From assembly GCA_034401135.1 (NCBI GenBank), contig JAWZSP010000010.1, positions 714,382 to 778,381 on the forward strand: a stretch of 64,000 bases of DNA, read 5' to 3'. The position numbers were made by a program, and so were the translations under genes. Position 1 is the first letter of the stretch. Each line of letters opens with the position of its first letter. Shown here piece after piece: positions 28,197-38,022 of this stretch. The stretch is from Volutella citrinella (lineage: Eukaryota; Ascomycota; Sordariomycetes; Hypocreales; Nectriaceae). The notes beneath the pieces are model-generated. The model was given only the letters and a program-made list of their open reading frames with translations, did no database searches and was not told the DNA's origin.

Positions 28197-28252
28197 TTAT
28201 AAATAAAACTACTTTTTAATATCTACTTTATATATAAGTCTAGGGTTGTGAT
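28197..28252 (+). mobile_element. MITE left-end fragment, RIP-mutated
   Basis: Reads TATTATAAATAAAACTACTT and then TATCTACTTTATATATAAGT, the RIP form of the first ~45 bp of the MITE at 13482, and stops at the start of a foldback repeat. Confidence 0.6.
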
Positions 28253-28465
28253 TTAGTTACTAATTAAGTTACTAACTAAATAACTAAATTTAATTAAACT
28301 AAACTTAGTCTTAATTTAACTAAAGTTACTTAACTAACTAACTCAAAGTGACTAAAATTACTTATAAAAGTGACTAAGACTAGGTTTAGTAAGACTAAAC
28401 TTAGTTATTTAGTTAGTAATTTAGTTAGTAATTTAGTTAGTAATTTAATTAGTAATTTAATTATA
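28253..28465. repeat. Foldback repeat, best-preserved member
   Basis: Starts CTAGGGTTGTGATTTAGTTA and continues with TACTAACTAAATAACTAAAT; the far end is the reverse complement, in which TTAGTTAGTAATT is repeated four times. Long terminal inverted arms of roughly 50 bp or more are visible, so the whole could fold into one hairpin. Confidence 0.7.
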
Positions 28466-29477
28466 ATTTTAATAATTAATTAATATTAAAAAATAAAATT
28501 ATATAAAAATTATAATTAAATAATATATATAATAATATATTTAAAATAAGTCTATTTATAAGTTTTAAGTTAATAGTAAGCTAAAAAAGCTTAATTTATA
28601 TTATAATATTTATTTATTTATTTAAGTACTTTAATACTAATTATTAATAAATCTATTATTTTACATATTTTATTAAATAATAATGATATATTTAAAATAA
28701 TATTATATTTAATTTTAAAATTAATATTACGTAAATAAGCTTAACTTATATAATATTACCTATTTATTTATTTAAGCTTTTTAAAGCACTTTAATATTAA
28801 TTATTAATAAAACTATTATTCTTAATATCTTATTAAATATTAATAAGAAAATTATAAAAATATAATATTTTGATTATATATATAATAATATATTTAAAAT
28901 AATTCTCTATTTAATTTTAAAATTAATATTAAATAAAAAGGCTTAATTTATATAATAATACTTAGTTATTAATTTAAGCACTTTAATATTAATTATTAAT
29001 AAAGCTATTATTTTTAATATTATATTAAATACTAATAGTAAAATTAAAAAAATTTAATATTTAAAATATATAATATAATTTCTAAATTCAATCTAGAACT
29101 AAAAAAGTAATTATTATATAATTTAAAAATCACTTTCTTCCCTATTTTCTTTTAAATTAATTATAGCTTTTTTAGCTTTTTTAACTCCGTTTTTTTTAGA
29201 CTTATTTTAACTAGCTTCTTCTTTTTTTTTAACCTTTTTAACTAATTCTTTTAAATTCTAAACTTCCCAGCTTTTTAATAAAACTAATTTCCTAACTAAG
29301 CTAAAACAAATTCTATTTCTATTTTTAGTAATTATATTACTAAAAAAAAAAATTCTTTATATAGTTATAAAAGTAATAAGAATAGCTAAATTATACTTAA
29401 ATAAAATACGTAATATTAAAAGTCTAGTTTTATTAAATTCCTATTATTATAAGATATTAACTTAATTAATTAATTAG

Positions 29478-29691
29478 TAATAAAATAATAATAAATAAAA
29501 TAATAATAAATAAAATAATAATAAATAAAATAATAATAAATAAAATAATAATAAATAAAATAATAATAAATAAAATAATAATAAATAAAATAATAATAAA
29601 TAAAATAATAATAAATAAAATAATAATAAATAAAATAATAATAAATAAAATAATAATAAATAAAATAATAATAAATAAAATAATAATAATA
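29478..29691. repeat. 15-bp minisatellite, about 14 copies
   Basis: The unit TAAATAAAATAATAA repeats without visible change over about 214 bp. Perfect identity between units inside otherwise heavily mutated DNA implies recent expansion by slippage or unequal exchange. Confidence 0.95.
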
Positions 29692-31544
29692 ACTTATATC
29701 TCTTCCTAGCCTACTTTTTAATAAATAAATATTATATTTTTCTAATTAGTTAAAATATAATATATATAAATTATTATTAAAATTAATATCTAAGAGATTA
29801 TAAAGCCTTAAATTAGAATTTAAGACTAATTTATTAATAAATAACCTTTTTTAATTAAAATAGCCTTCTTATTTAAATTTAAACTTAATAAAAATTAATA
29901 AAATTATTATTTAATAAAAAATAAAGTTATATAATAAATAGTACTTATATTTTATATTTAGTCTTAAAGATATTTTTAATATTATCTTTTATAATAAAAT
30001 AATAATATAATACCTTATTTAACTTAAAATGCCTTAATTTAATTTTAAAGTCTAAAATACAAGCTAAAAAAAAGGCCCAATTTAATTAGTTAATTATTAT
30101 ATAGTTAATAATATAAATAAATAACTTACTTATAAAGTCTTAATTAGGTATTAAAAAACTAATTATAAAATTATTTTCCTAGTTTAATTAAGCCTTTATT
30201 TATAGCTTAATTATAAACTAAATTAAAATCTTATTATTATATAAGTAATTAGTAAAAAATTAATTAAATAAAAATAATAAAAGACTTACCTTTTTAAGAT
30301 TTAAAGCTTAATTAAAAAATCGAGCTTTTAAAACTTCTAGCTTTTTATAAAACTTATAAATATATAAAAAAGCTTTAGAAATAGTTATATAAAACTGGTT
30401 TTATAATTTAATAAAAGCTTTTAAAAAGATTTAAAAAATAACCTTTAATTTAGTTAAAGCTTTTTAATCTAAGAAATTTAAAACTATAACTTTTAATTTC
30501 TTATTAAAATCTATTTTAATAATATAATTAATAAGCTTTTTAAAAATTAAAACTATATTTATTATATTATAAATTGAATTCTAGTAAGTTAAATTATTTT
30601 TAAAAAGAATTAATATTTAATTTTAAAAATAAGCTTAAAAACTAACTTAAAAAATAACTTTATATAAAGGGATAATTGTTTTATTAAAGTTAAAAAGTTA
30701 ATTTCTTTTTAACTTTTCTTTATTAATACTTTCTTAAAAAAGCTTTTTAATAAAGTTATTATATTTAATAATAACTATAATTTATCTTAACTAATTTATA
30801 AAACCTATTAATAAATTAGTAACTTAAATATAATAATTAATAAATTAAAAACTTATTATTAAAGCTAAGTTTTAAAAATTCAGCTTTTTTTAAATTTTTA
30901 ATAAATAAAAAATCTATATAAAAAAATAAAGTTAAATTAGAAAAATCAGTAGTTAAATAGCTTTTCAAAATATTTTATATAACAATATTAATTATATAAT
31001 TTATATACTTAATATTTTTAATAAAGTCTTTATAAAATTATTTTATTAATTAATTAAATTAAACTATATTATTAAAATTTATTATATTAAAATAAATATT
31101 AAGAATAATTAAAAAATTAATTTTTTATATTTTTATATTTTTTATATATATTTTATTTATTATTCTTATTTATATATATTTTTAATTATTATTCAATATT
31201 TTTATTTTAATTATAATTTATAATTATTAATATTATTAGTTTTTAACTTAATAAATAAATTATATATATATAATTATTAAAATTTTAAAAATTCTTTTTA
31301 TATATCTTTTATATAAATAAAATACTTTTTTTATTAATATAATATAATTTATTTAAAAAATATTAAAATATTATAAAAATATATTTATTTATATTTTAAG
31401 TATTTTTATAAATATTATAAATTATATTTTTTTTAAAAAAATTAAATTAAAATATAAATCTTTTTATTTATTTAAAAAATATTATTAAATTTTATTTTTA
31501 TTATTTATATATTCATTATATTTATTTTAACTATTTTTATATTT

Positions 31545-31815
31545 TAGTATTAAATATTAAGCTTTATCTTAGTCTTAAAATACTACTTAGCTTATTTATA
31601 AAAGTTAATAAAGCTAACCCTAAGAAGTAAAGTAATATTATTATTAATATATATACTTTAAGAAGTATTATAATATATAATATTATAAAAGAAACTTATT
31701 AAGATATTAAGTAAGTTTTAGTTACTTTTTATTATAAAATCTTATTATTATCTCTTTTTTTATACAGTTATATAACTTAATTTATATATTATTTATATAT
31801 TATATACCTTATAAT
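31545..31815 (+). repeat. Dispersed 260-bp repeat copy
   Basis: Follows the copy at 14275 from AGTATTAAATATTAAGCTTT to TATTATATACCTTATAATAA with mainly C to T and G to A changes. The 2.5 kb between this copy and the partial one at 34350 retains slightly more G and C and may be the remains of one larger transposon. Confidence 0.65.
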
Positions 31816-31819
31816 AATA

Positions 31820-34345
31820 ATTTTAAAGCTTTTTATAACCTTTTAAAAATATAATAATATTAAATAAGAGAAGTATATTAATAAACTATTTAATAAGAAG
31901 GCAAGCCTTTTTAAATTCTTTTTAAAAAAATAATTCTATATTTTTTAATTAAGTTATTAAAATCTTTTTTTTATTATACTTTAAGGCTAGTAAGCCCTAG
32001 ATTATTTATATAAAAAGGTATAAAATTAAAAAAAAGACTACTTAAAGACTAAAAGAAACTTAATAAATAAAAGATCTAGTATTAATATAAAGCTCTTTTA
32101 ATATAATTTAATTATAAAAAAGGTACGATAGTTTTTAATAATAACTAAAGGCTTTATAAGAAACTTAATATTTTTAAGTTAAGATTTAGCTCTTAAAGAA
32201 AAAGGTAAGTTAAGCACTTATTAATACTTATTATAAAAAGTATTAAACTTTAAGATCTTCTTTTTTAAAAAAAGAGATTAACTTTAAGCTATTAAAACTT
32301 AAAATCTTAATTACTTTATTAATGACTTAAAAATAAAAAGATTAATTACTAAGCTTATAATATATCTTTTAAAGCTTTTATAAATTTAAAAAAGACTAGT
32401 ATAAGATAGTACTAACTTTATAATATTTAAATAATAATAATTAAGCCTTTTTTAAAAAGTCTTTAAAAGCTTTTTAAAAAAAAAATAAAAAGCTTTTAAG
32501 ATAAAGAAAAAAGATAGTATTAATAAAGTTATAAAAAAAGTATTAAAGTAATAAGGGATTTAATAACTTTTAATAACGTAAACTTTCTTATATTTATTAA
32601 TAAGTAAACTTTAAAAATAGTATTTTAAGCTAAACTCTTATTTAATTATTAAGACAATCTAAAATAGAACTTTTTTAAAAAGATTTTAAACCTTTTTTAA
32701 TCTCTTAGTTTTAAAAATCTAAAACTATTATAATTAACTTTATAATTCTTAGCCTAAGCCTTAGTATATACCTCTTAATTAATAATTATAATAAAAGTAT
32801 TTTTTAATATGAAAAAAGTAAGTAATATAATTAATAAAAGTATTATTAACTATATAAGCTTTTAGAAGTTATATAAAAGGGCCTTAATTTTTATAAATAC
32901 TAATTAAATAGTTTTAAAAATAAGTAATACTTAAATTATATTTATATTTTTTACTAATTTTAAAAAAATTATTTATTAAGTAACCTTTTTAATAATAATG
33001 ACTTAAAAAAGTTATATCTTTTTATTATTATTTTAAATATTATCATCTAAAATAGTAATCTTAATTAATATTTAAAAAAGAAAATAATAACTTAAATTAA
33101 AATAAAATTAAATTTAAATTAAAAATGCTTAAAAATTTTAGTAAACTTACTAAATAATAAAGTAAATATATAATATTTATAAAATAAGTATAAGTTATTT
33201 ATTAAAGTACTAAAACTATAAAACTTATTAATATATTAAGAGAATTCTTATTAAGTTAAAAAGCTTATAATAATTTTTTTAAAAAAAAGTATAATAAAAC
33301 TCTTATTATATAACAAGTAAGATTATATAATTAATATTATATTAAAAAAGTTACTACTTTTTAAACTAATTTATTTACTTTTATAAAAAGAACTTAATAT
33401 ACTTTACTAATATCTAGCTAATAATTTAGTAAATAAATATATTTAATACTTAAAAAACTTAATAAGAGCTCTAATTTTTTTATTTTTAAGTTAAATAAGT
33501 CTCTTTATTTATATATTAATTACTAAGAGCTAAATAATATAATAATTAAGAATCAGTACTCTCTTTTATTAATTTTAAAAATTATAAATTATATTTAAAG
33601 CTATTACTTTTTTAGTAAGCTAGATATTAAAGATATATAAATCTTTTTAAAAAATATTAATATTATATTACTTTAACTTAAAAAAACTTATATAATTAAA
33701 AACTAATATTTTATAATTTATAATATTAAGTATTATTTTTTAAAAAAAAGAGATAGTTTTTAATATCTTATTATATTTTAATTATAAAGGTTTTAAAAAA
33801 CTAAGTTAAATTATAATACTTTAAATAAAGAGATATTTATAATTATAAAGTTATTTATAAATTAAAAGTATTATTTTAAAAAGCTAGTAAAACTTATTAC
33901 AGTTCTTAATAATTACTAAAACTTATAATCTTTTATAAAAAAGGAGTATTTAAATAATTAATAAGCTTAGTAATATATTAAGCTTATATTATATAATTTT
34001 ATAATTAAGTATTAGTTAAGTAAAATAAACCTTATTAATAAACCCTTTTAAAAACTAGATTATAAAAAAAAGAATATTTCTTGAAATAGCTTAATAAATT
34101 AAATAATTACTAAGATTAGACTATTTAAAAAAGAAATAGTATTAATAAATACTAAAGTTAGCTTTATATATATAATATAAGACTATAGTAAACCTATTTT
34201 TAAGAACTATATAATATAATTAAACTAAGTAAAAGAGAAATTTAAAATATTACTTAAACTTTTTTAAAAATATATATAAAAGGCTTTAATTAAAGAGATT
34301 ATTAATAATAAAAAGGTTTTAATAACTCTAATAAAAATAATTAAG
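31820..34345. other. RIP-decayed transposon body, class unknown
   Basis: This stretch keeps more AAG, CTT and GAC-like triplets than its surroundings, as decayed coding sequence would, and is bounded by direct copies of the 260-bp repeat. All frames are full of stops, and I could not align any with a transposase or reverse transcriptase. Confidence 0.35.
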
Positions 34346-34349
34346 ATAT

Positions 34350-34490
34350 TATAGTTTTATAAAAAAAGCTTACTAAAATATTAAGTAAGCTTTAGTTACT
34401 TTTTATTATAAAATCTTATTATTACTTTTTTTTATAAAGTTATATAGCTTAACTTATATATTATTTATATATTATATACTTTATAATAAT
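34350..34490 (+). repeat. Dispersed 260-bp repeat, 3' partial copy
   Basis: Contains AAGCTTACTAAAATATTAAG, TAAGCTTTAGTTACTTTTTA and TTATATATTATTTATATATT, matching the 3' half of the copy at 14275. Confidence 0.65.
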
Positions 34491-34892
34491 ATTTTATTAA
34501 TTTATAATAAAAATCTTATTATTAAAATAAATTATTTATATTAAAAAATAATAATAAAATATAATTTATATATTTATATTTATAAATATTAATAAATTTT
34601 ATTATTTAAAATACTATTAATTATTAATAATATTTATTAAAGTATTTATTTAAAAACAATTATTTAAATATTTTAATAATATATTAGTATTTAAATTTAA
34701 ATAATTAACTATTATAATTAATTTTAATAAAATAGAAAGATTAACTTATTAATAATTATATTATATATTATTTAATAGCCACGAGCACAACGTACATCAT
34801 GGCCTTAACTAGGCAGCTAAGTATTCTCGCTCACGGCCAGGTTCTCAAACTACACCACCATTCCCTAAGCTAATGCTGCGACGTCAAAGACG

Positions 34893-36244
34893 CTAGCCTA
34901 ACTGAAGGCCATGGTGAAATTGCCCACGTCGTTCTGCTCTTCTGTTGGGTTGAAGTAGTGGTGGCGGCCGCTCGAGAGCAACGACGCTTGCCAGGCACAG
35001 TTGGAAGTAGAAGCGCCAGTCGGGACAGGTGTGGGGCCCTGGCCTGGCGGAGCATGGCGTTACCGAGGTGGATAATGGCAACATTTAAAAGAGCCATACA
35101 GAACACCCGCGGGTTGCCCATACGACAGATTATCATGAGGTGCTTGAGCTGCTCGGTCGAGGCGTCACAGATGGTCTGCACCGAGCTGTCGCTGGACGAA
35201 AAGGACCGCAGGGGCAGCGGCTCCACTTCAAGGCTGAAGGGGCGGAAGATCGAATATCAGCACAGATTTATCCACTGTATACGCACTGGAAGACCAGGAG
35301 GTGATATGAGTTGGTCTTGTCCCGCGCCATGTCCTCGTCAAGGAAGTCTGCCCATTCGAGCCTCTGTTGATACTTGGATTCAGCCAGCGGCACATTAGCA
35401 GGCTTAGATGCCCGGTCGTCTTTAAAGGAGTATAATGTGATGATGTAATGCATGAGACGACATAATTTGCAAAGGGATGCAAAGGTCTTGCCCATATATG
35501 GCACCGGGACGAGGGTAGGCTAGGTGATGCTTAAGACCAAATTTTCCTGGCCTGCTAGATTGGCCCGATGTGGCTGTAAAAGGAGTTCATTCTGAAGAGG
35601 TAAGATGCTGTCCGCGTCTTTGGATTCCGTACTTACGTCAACCAGTTGTAGGCAGCGTGTGACACAAAAGACGCTTCTCGTTTCCAATCATCGGACCTCC
35701 AGTCAAACTGATTGGCGAGCTGTTGCTCTGGGCTCACACCAAAGAGACCCATACTATCTGCCATATTTCGGCCCGCCGTGTAAAGGTCTGAAGGCGGCCC
35801 GTCGCCAATGGGTGTTAGACAGCTGAGGTTGAAGAGCATGGTAGCTGCCACAGTGACGAGGGAGTCGGAACACCGCTCACGCAGCGAGAGGCGCTCGGCC
35901 TCATTCATGAAGGACCGGCATTGAATAGAGAGTGATGGATCAACGGAGGCGTCCACTTGCTTGGACGAGTTAGCGTCAGTCAATAATAACAGAGCTGTCA
36001 GACTCACACAAGCGAACGACAGCAGAGCGTTGACGAGAAATGCGGAGCAGAAATGGCCGGGCACCTGGGCTATCATGTCACGGACAAATAGGTTGGGGTC
36101 GAAGAAGCCAAACACGGGATGACAGACTTCGAGATACGCCGAGATGATTTCAGAGGTGACCTTGTCCGTGATGGGCACGTCTGTCCAATACTGTACTCGA
36201 AGGTGAGCCAGGCGTCCGAGTGATGCGCCCGAATCCAAGCCCAA
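34893..36244 (-). pseudogene. Fungal-specific transcription factor pseudogene
   Basis: Pieces in consistent order match the regulatory (Fungal_trans-type) middle domain of Zn2Cys6 activators. The first piece (36244-35633) reads LEVCHPVFGFFDPNLFV, FCSAFLVNALLSFAC, FMNEAERLS and MADSMGLFGVSPE. It contains a 48-nt in-frame intron (36007-35960, GTGAGT..CTAAC..AAG) and ends at a second likely donor (GTAAGT, 35636) with an acceptor near 35574. The second piece (35504-35268) contains YMGKTFASLCKL and VPLAESKYQQRLEWADFL. The third (35226-34893) holds STEQLKHLMIICR and then, in another frame, DWRFYFQLCLASVVAL. Frameshifts and stops separate the pieces. No zinc cluster is present: upstream lies the helicase relic, so the DNA-binding N terminus is lost. 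It would have been a nuclear regulator. Confidence 0.7.
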
Positions 36245-36255
36245 CGATTACGCGT

Positions 36256-36836
36256 CTAGTCGCGCGTGTTGAACAGAAAATTGGACTCGTTGACGTCGGT
36301 GCGTCCAATCTCGATGCTCTCCGTCTTATCCAGCGCCGCCTCCACCATCTTCTTCTTGCGATTCTGCATCTCCACGATTCGGTCCTCGACCGTGTTCTTG
36401 GTCAGGATGCGATACACCTTGACCTCCCGCTGCTGGCCGATGCGGTAGGCCCGGTCGACGGCCTGCATCTCAACGTACAGGTTCCAGAACGGATCCATAA
36501 TGATAACGCAGGACGCCGCCATCAGATTCAGCCCTGCATTACCGGCTCGCAGAGAGACGAGCATCACGTTCGTCTTGCCTTTGGGGTCGCGGAACTCGTG
36601 CGCCGCTGAGTTTGCTGATCCCCCGACATGCTGTCTTGCGCAGATACCTCTTGTACTTCCTGTACGCGTCTTGGTTCTTGGACGCCTCTCTGCTAAGCGT
36701 CTTCAGCATGGAAGGCTTGATGTCGGCAGCCTTCTCCTTATCCTTGCGCTTAGGTGTTTGCGTTTGCTCACCTCGCCGCCGTTAGACACCTCTTGCGGTC
36801 AGTAAATTCATTATTGATAACGAAAACTCGAAGGTT
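36256..36836 (-). pseudogene. SNF2/RAD5-type helicase pseudogene, C-terminal half
   Basis: The C-terminal frame (36567-36256) has MLVSLRAGNAGLNLMAAS, DPFWNLYVEMQAVDRAYR and IGQQREVKVYRILTKNTVED, which are helicase motifs V and VI of SNF2-family ATPases. Upstream, at 36779-36640, another frame reads KPSMLKTLSREASKN and YRKYKRYLRKT, the linker before the second helicase lobe in RING-containing RAD5/RAD16-like proteins. At 36629 a few codons (MSGDQQ) precede a frameshift into AHEFRDPKGK. The stretch normally between YLRKT and MSGD is missing, so an internal deletion removed part of the second lobe. The RING half of the same gene is on the far side of the chromovirus at 45069-45470. It is non-functional. 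Confidence 0.75.
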
Positions 36837-36841
36837 CTCCT
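36837..36841. other. Target-site duplication, left
   Basis: CTCCT immediately precedes the left LTR and is repeated immediately after the right LTR at 45064-45068: a perfect 5-bp duplication typical of Ty3/gypsy integration. Confidence 0.95.
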
Positions 36842-37257
36842 TGTGACGACCGGGCTGGTTCCAACTGTGTAAACAGCAGTAATCGTACTGGGGTTTATAT
36901 TAGCAATTGTACCAGGGCGTAATGCTGAGCGTTGATCGGTGTGTAAGACAAATGTATTGTCACGTCTGGTAATGAGCAAGTGTATTGCAGTAACCAAGTT
37001 GTATTAATAGCTGAAGAGGCTGGTCCTCTTTATCGTATTACAGTAGGGGTATATATACTGGGTTACTATGTTTGCTTGGAGCAATCCTTCAGGGAGCGCT
37101 TGTTTATTGGAGCGCCGCGCTCCTGGAGCGTCGTCGCTCCCTCTGTTATCGCTCCGCCCCTTGATTGGTTGAGGGTGTGAGTTCGGGTATGAGTTCTTCT
37201 AACCCGTGTGGCTACGCCGCACGTCGGGGTACTGTGCATTAGCGCCAGGTCCTGACA
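36842..37257 (-). repeat. 3' LTR of the chromovirus (left copy)
   Basis: 416 bp, TGTGACGACCGGG...CAGGTCCTGACA on the + strand. It aligns end to end with 44648-45063 without gaps that I can see. The antisense gene starts 112 bp inside the element from this LTR, so antisense transcription may begin in or near it. Confidence 0.95.
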
Positions 37258-37262
37258 CGATG

Positions 37263-37274
37263 TCTCCCCCTCTC
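37263..37274 (-). other. Polypurine tract
   Basis: On the minus strand GAGAGGGGGAGA lies 5 bp upstream of the 3' LTR, the position of the plus-strand primer for reverse transcription. Confidence 0.8.
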
Positions 37275-37369
37275 AAGGTCTTGTCCTCAAGGCCATATGT
37301 TGCGACCCGTTGGTTCGTGAACCCTTTTGTGCAACTTAGACCTTTATTATTTTTCGTCATGCTGACATA

Positions 37370-38022
37370 ATGTCAGGCCGAGTGATCAAGTCGCGCGCAT
37401 CCCAACGAAAAGGCTCCGAACGCGACGTCCTTCTCGGCGTGGTTGCTGAATTCTGCGAGGAGGCCGATATGCCTTGTACTCGTTGTTTTCGTTCCGGCAA
37501 GCCGTGTCTTATGTCGGACGATTCGTCTCGTTGTACGAATTGTATCAAGGCACGCAAGCCTTGTGATGGTACCCGTGTGGCTTCTTCCCGTAGGTGGTGT
37601 GTTGTCTCCTGTGTTTTATTGGGTGCTGACTTCCTTTCTTAGTTGTGAAGCTTGTTGGTCAAGAAAATAAGTTGGAGGATGACGAGGAGAAGGCGGGTGA
37701 TGAGTTGTTGGCTCTTCAGGAGGAGATGGCCGGGGTGCAAGCTCGTATTGCTACTGCCGCTGCGCGTTTGTCGCGTATTCGTACGACTAAGAAGAAGGTG
37801 AAGGCGCGTCGCGTGGAAGCGCTTCGTCGTGGTCTTCAGGGTCTCGACGAGGAGGATCGGTTGTCTGCCGCTCTTGAGGTGCGTGAGGCCGCCGTGGTGG
37901 AGGAGTTGCATGGTGTTGGCGTCTCGGATGGCGTAGACTGGGATTCGCTTGGTCTTGGTTTTATCGACCCTGGGTCGCTCGTCGTTTCAGAAACTCCTCG
38001 AGCTTCTTCCTGCAATGGGTGA
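37370..38022 (+). CDS. Antisense Zn2Cys6-type cluster plus helical-region protein of the chromovirus
   Basis: A spliced gene opposite to Pol. Exon 1 is 37370-37589, the intron 37590-37642 (GTAGGT..GCTGAC..CTTAG, 53 nt) and exon 2 37643-38022, joining in phase 1 to give 199 aa. Residues 36-65 have the spacing C-x2-C-x6-C-x8-C-x2-C-x6-C (C36, C39, C46, C55, C58, C65), exactly that of a Gal4-type zinc binuclear cluster. After the cluster comes CDGTRVASS, then about 80 residues of Glu/Lys/Arg/Ala-rich predicted helix or coiled coil, and a C-terminal tail around VDWDSLGLGFIDPG. The last 62 bp overlap the 3' end of pol. I recall similar small Cys-rich plus helix proteins annotated as hypotheticals in many ascomycetes. 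Function is unknown; DNA binding is an inference from Cys spacing, and the run of basic residues expected between the second and third Cys is weak (FRSGKP). Confidence 0.75.

Larger units (their letters stand above)
4541..34778. other. 30 kb extreme AT-rich, gene-free block (RIP-decayed repeats)
   Basis: From about 4541 to a sharp edge at 34778 the sequence is almost only A and T. By eye well under 15% is G or C, with TpA everywhere. No open frame of 60 or more codons appears on either strand between 4348 and 34870. Within it lie recognisable repeat families listed separately. That families differ between copies mainly as C/T and G/A, and that the least mutated copies have normal composition, is what RIP (CpA to TpA) leaves behind. 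It may act as constitutive heterochromatin; a centromere is possible but unproven. The right edge is abrupt and meets normal-composition DNA with no visible transposon end. Confidence 0.85.

Noticed and set aside
29478..29691. CRISPR array
   Set aside because: The 15-bp units are directly contiguous with no spacers, in a eukaryotic genome.
4541..34778. Mitochondrial DNA insertion explaining the AT richness
   Set aside because: No mitochondrial gene, tRNA or rRNA could be recognised, and the block contains RIP-mutated copies of nuclear repeats found elsewhere in the window.
34779..34870. tRNA gene at the AT-block edge
   Set aside because: I looked for cloverleaf pairing and A/B boxes around 34780-34870 and found none convincing.
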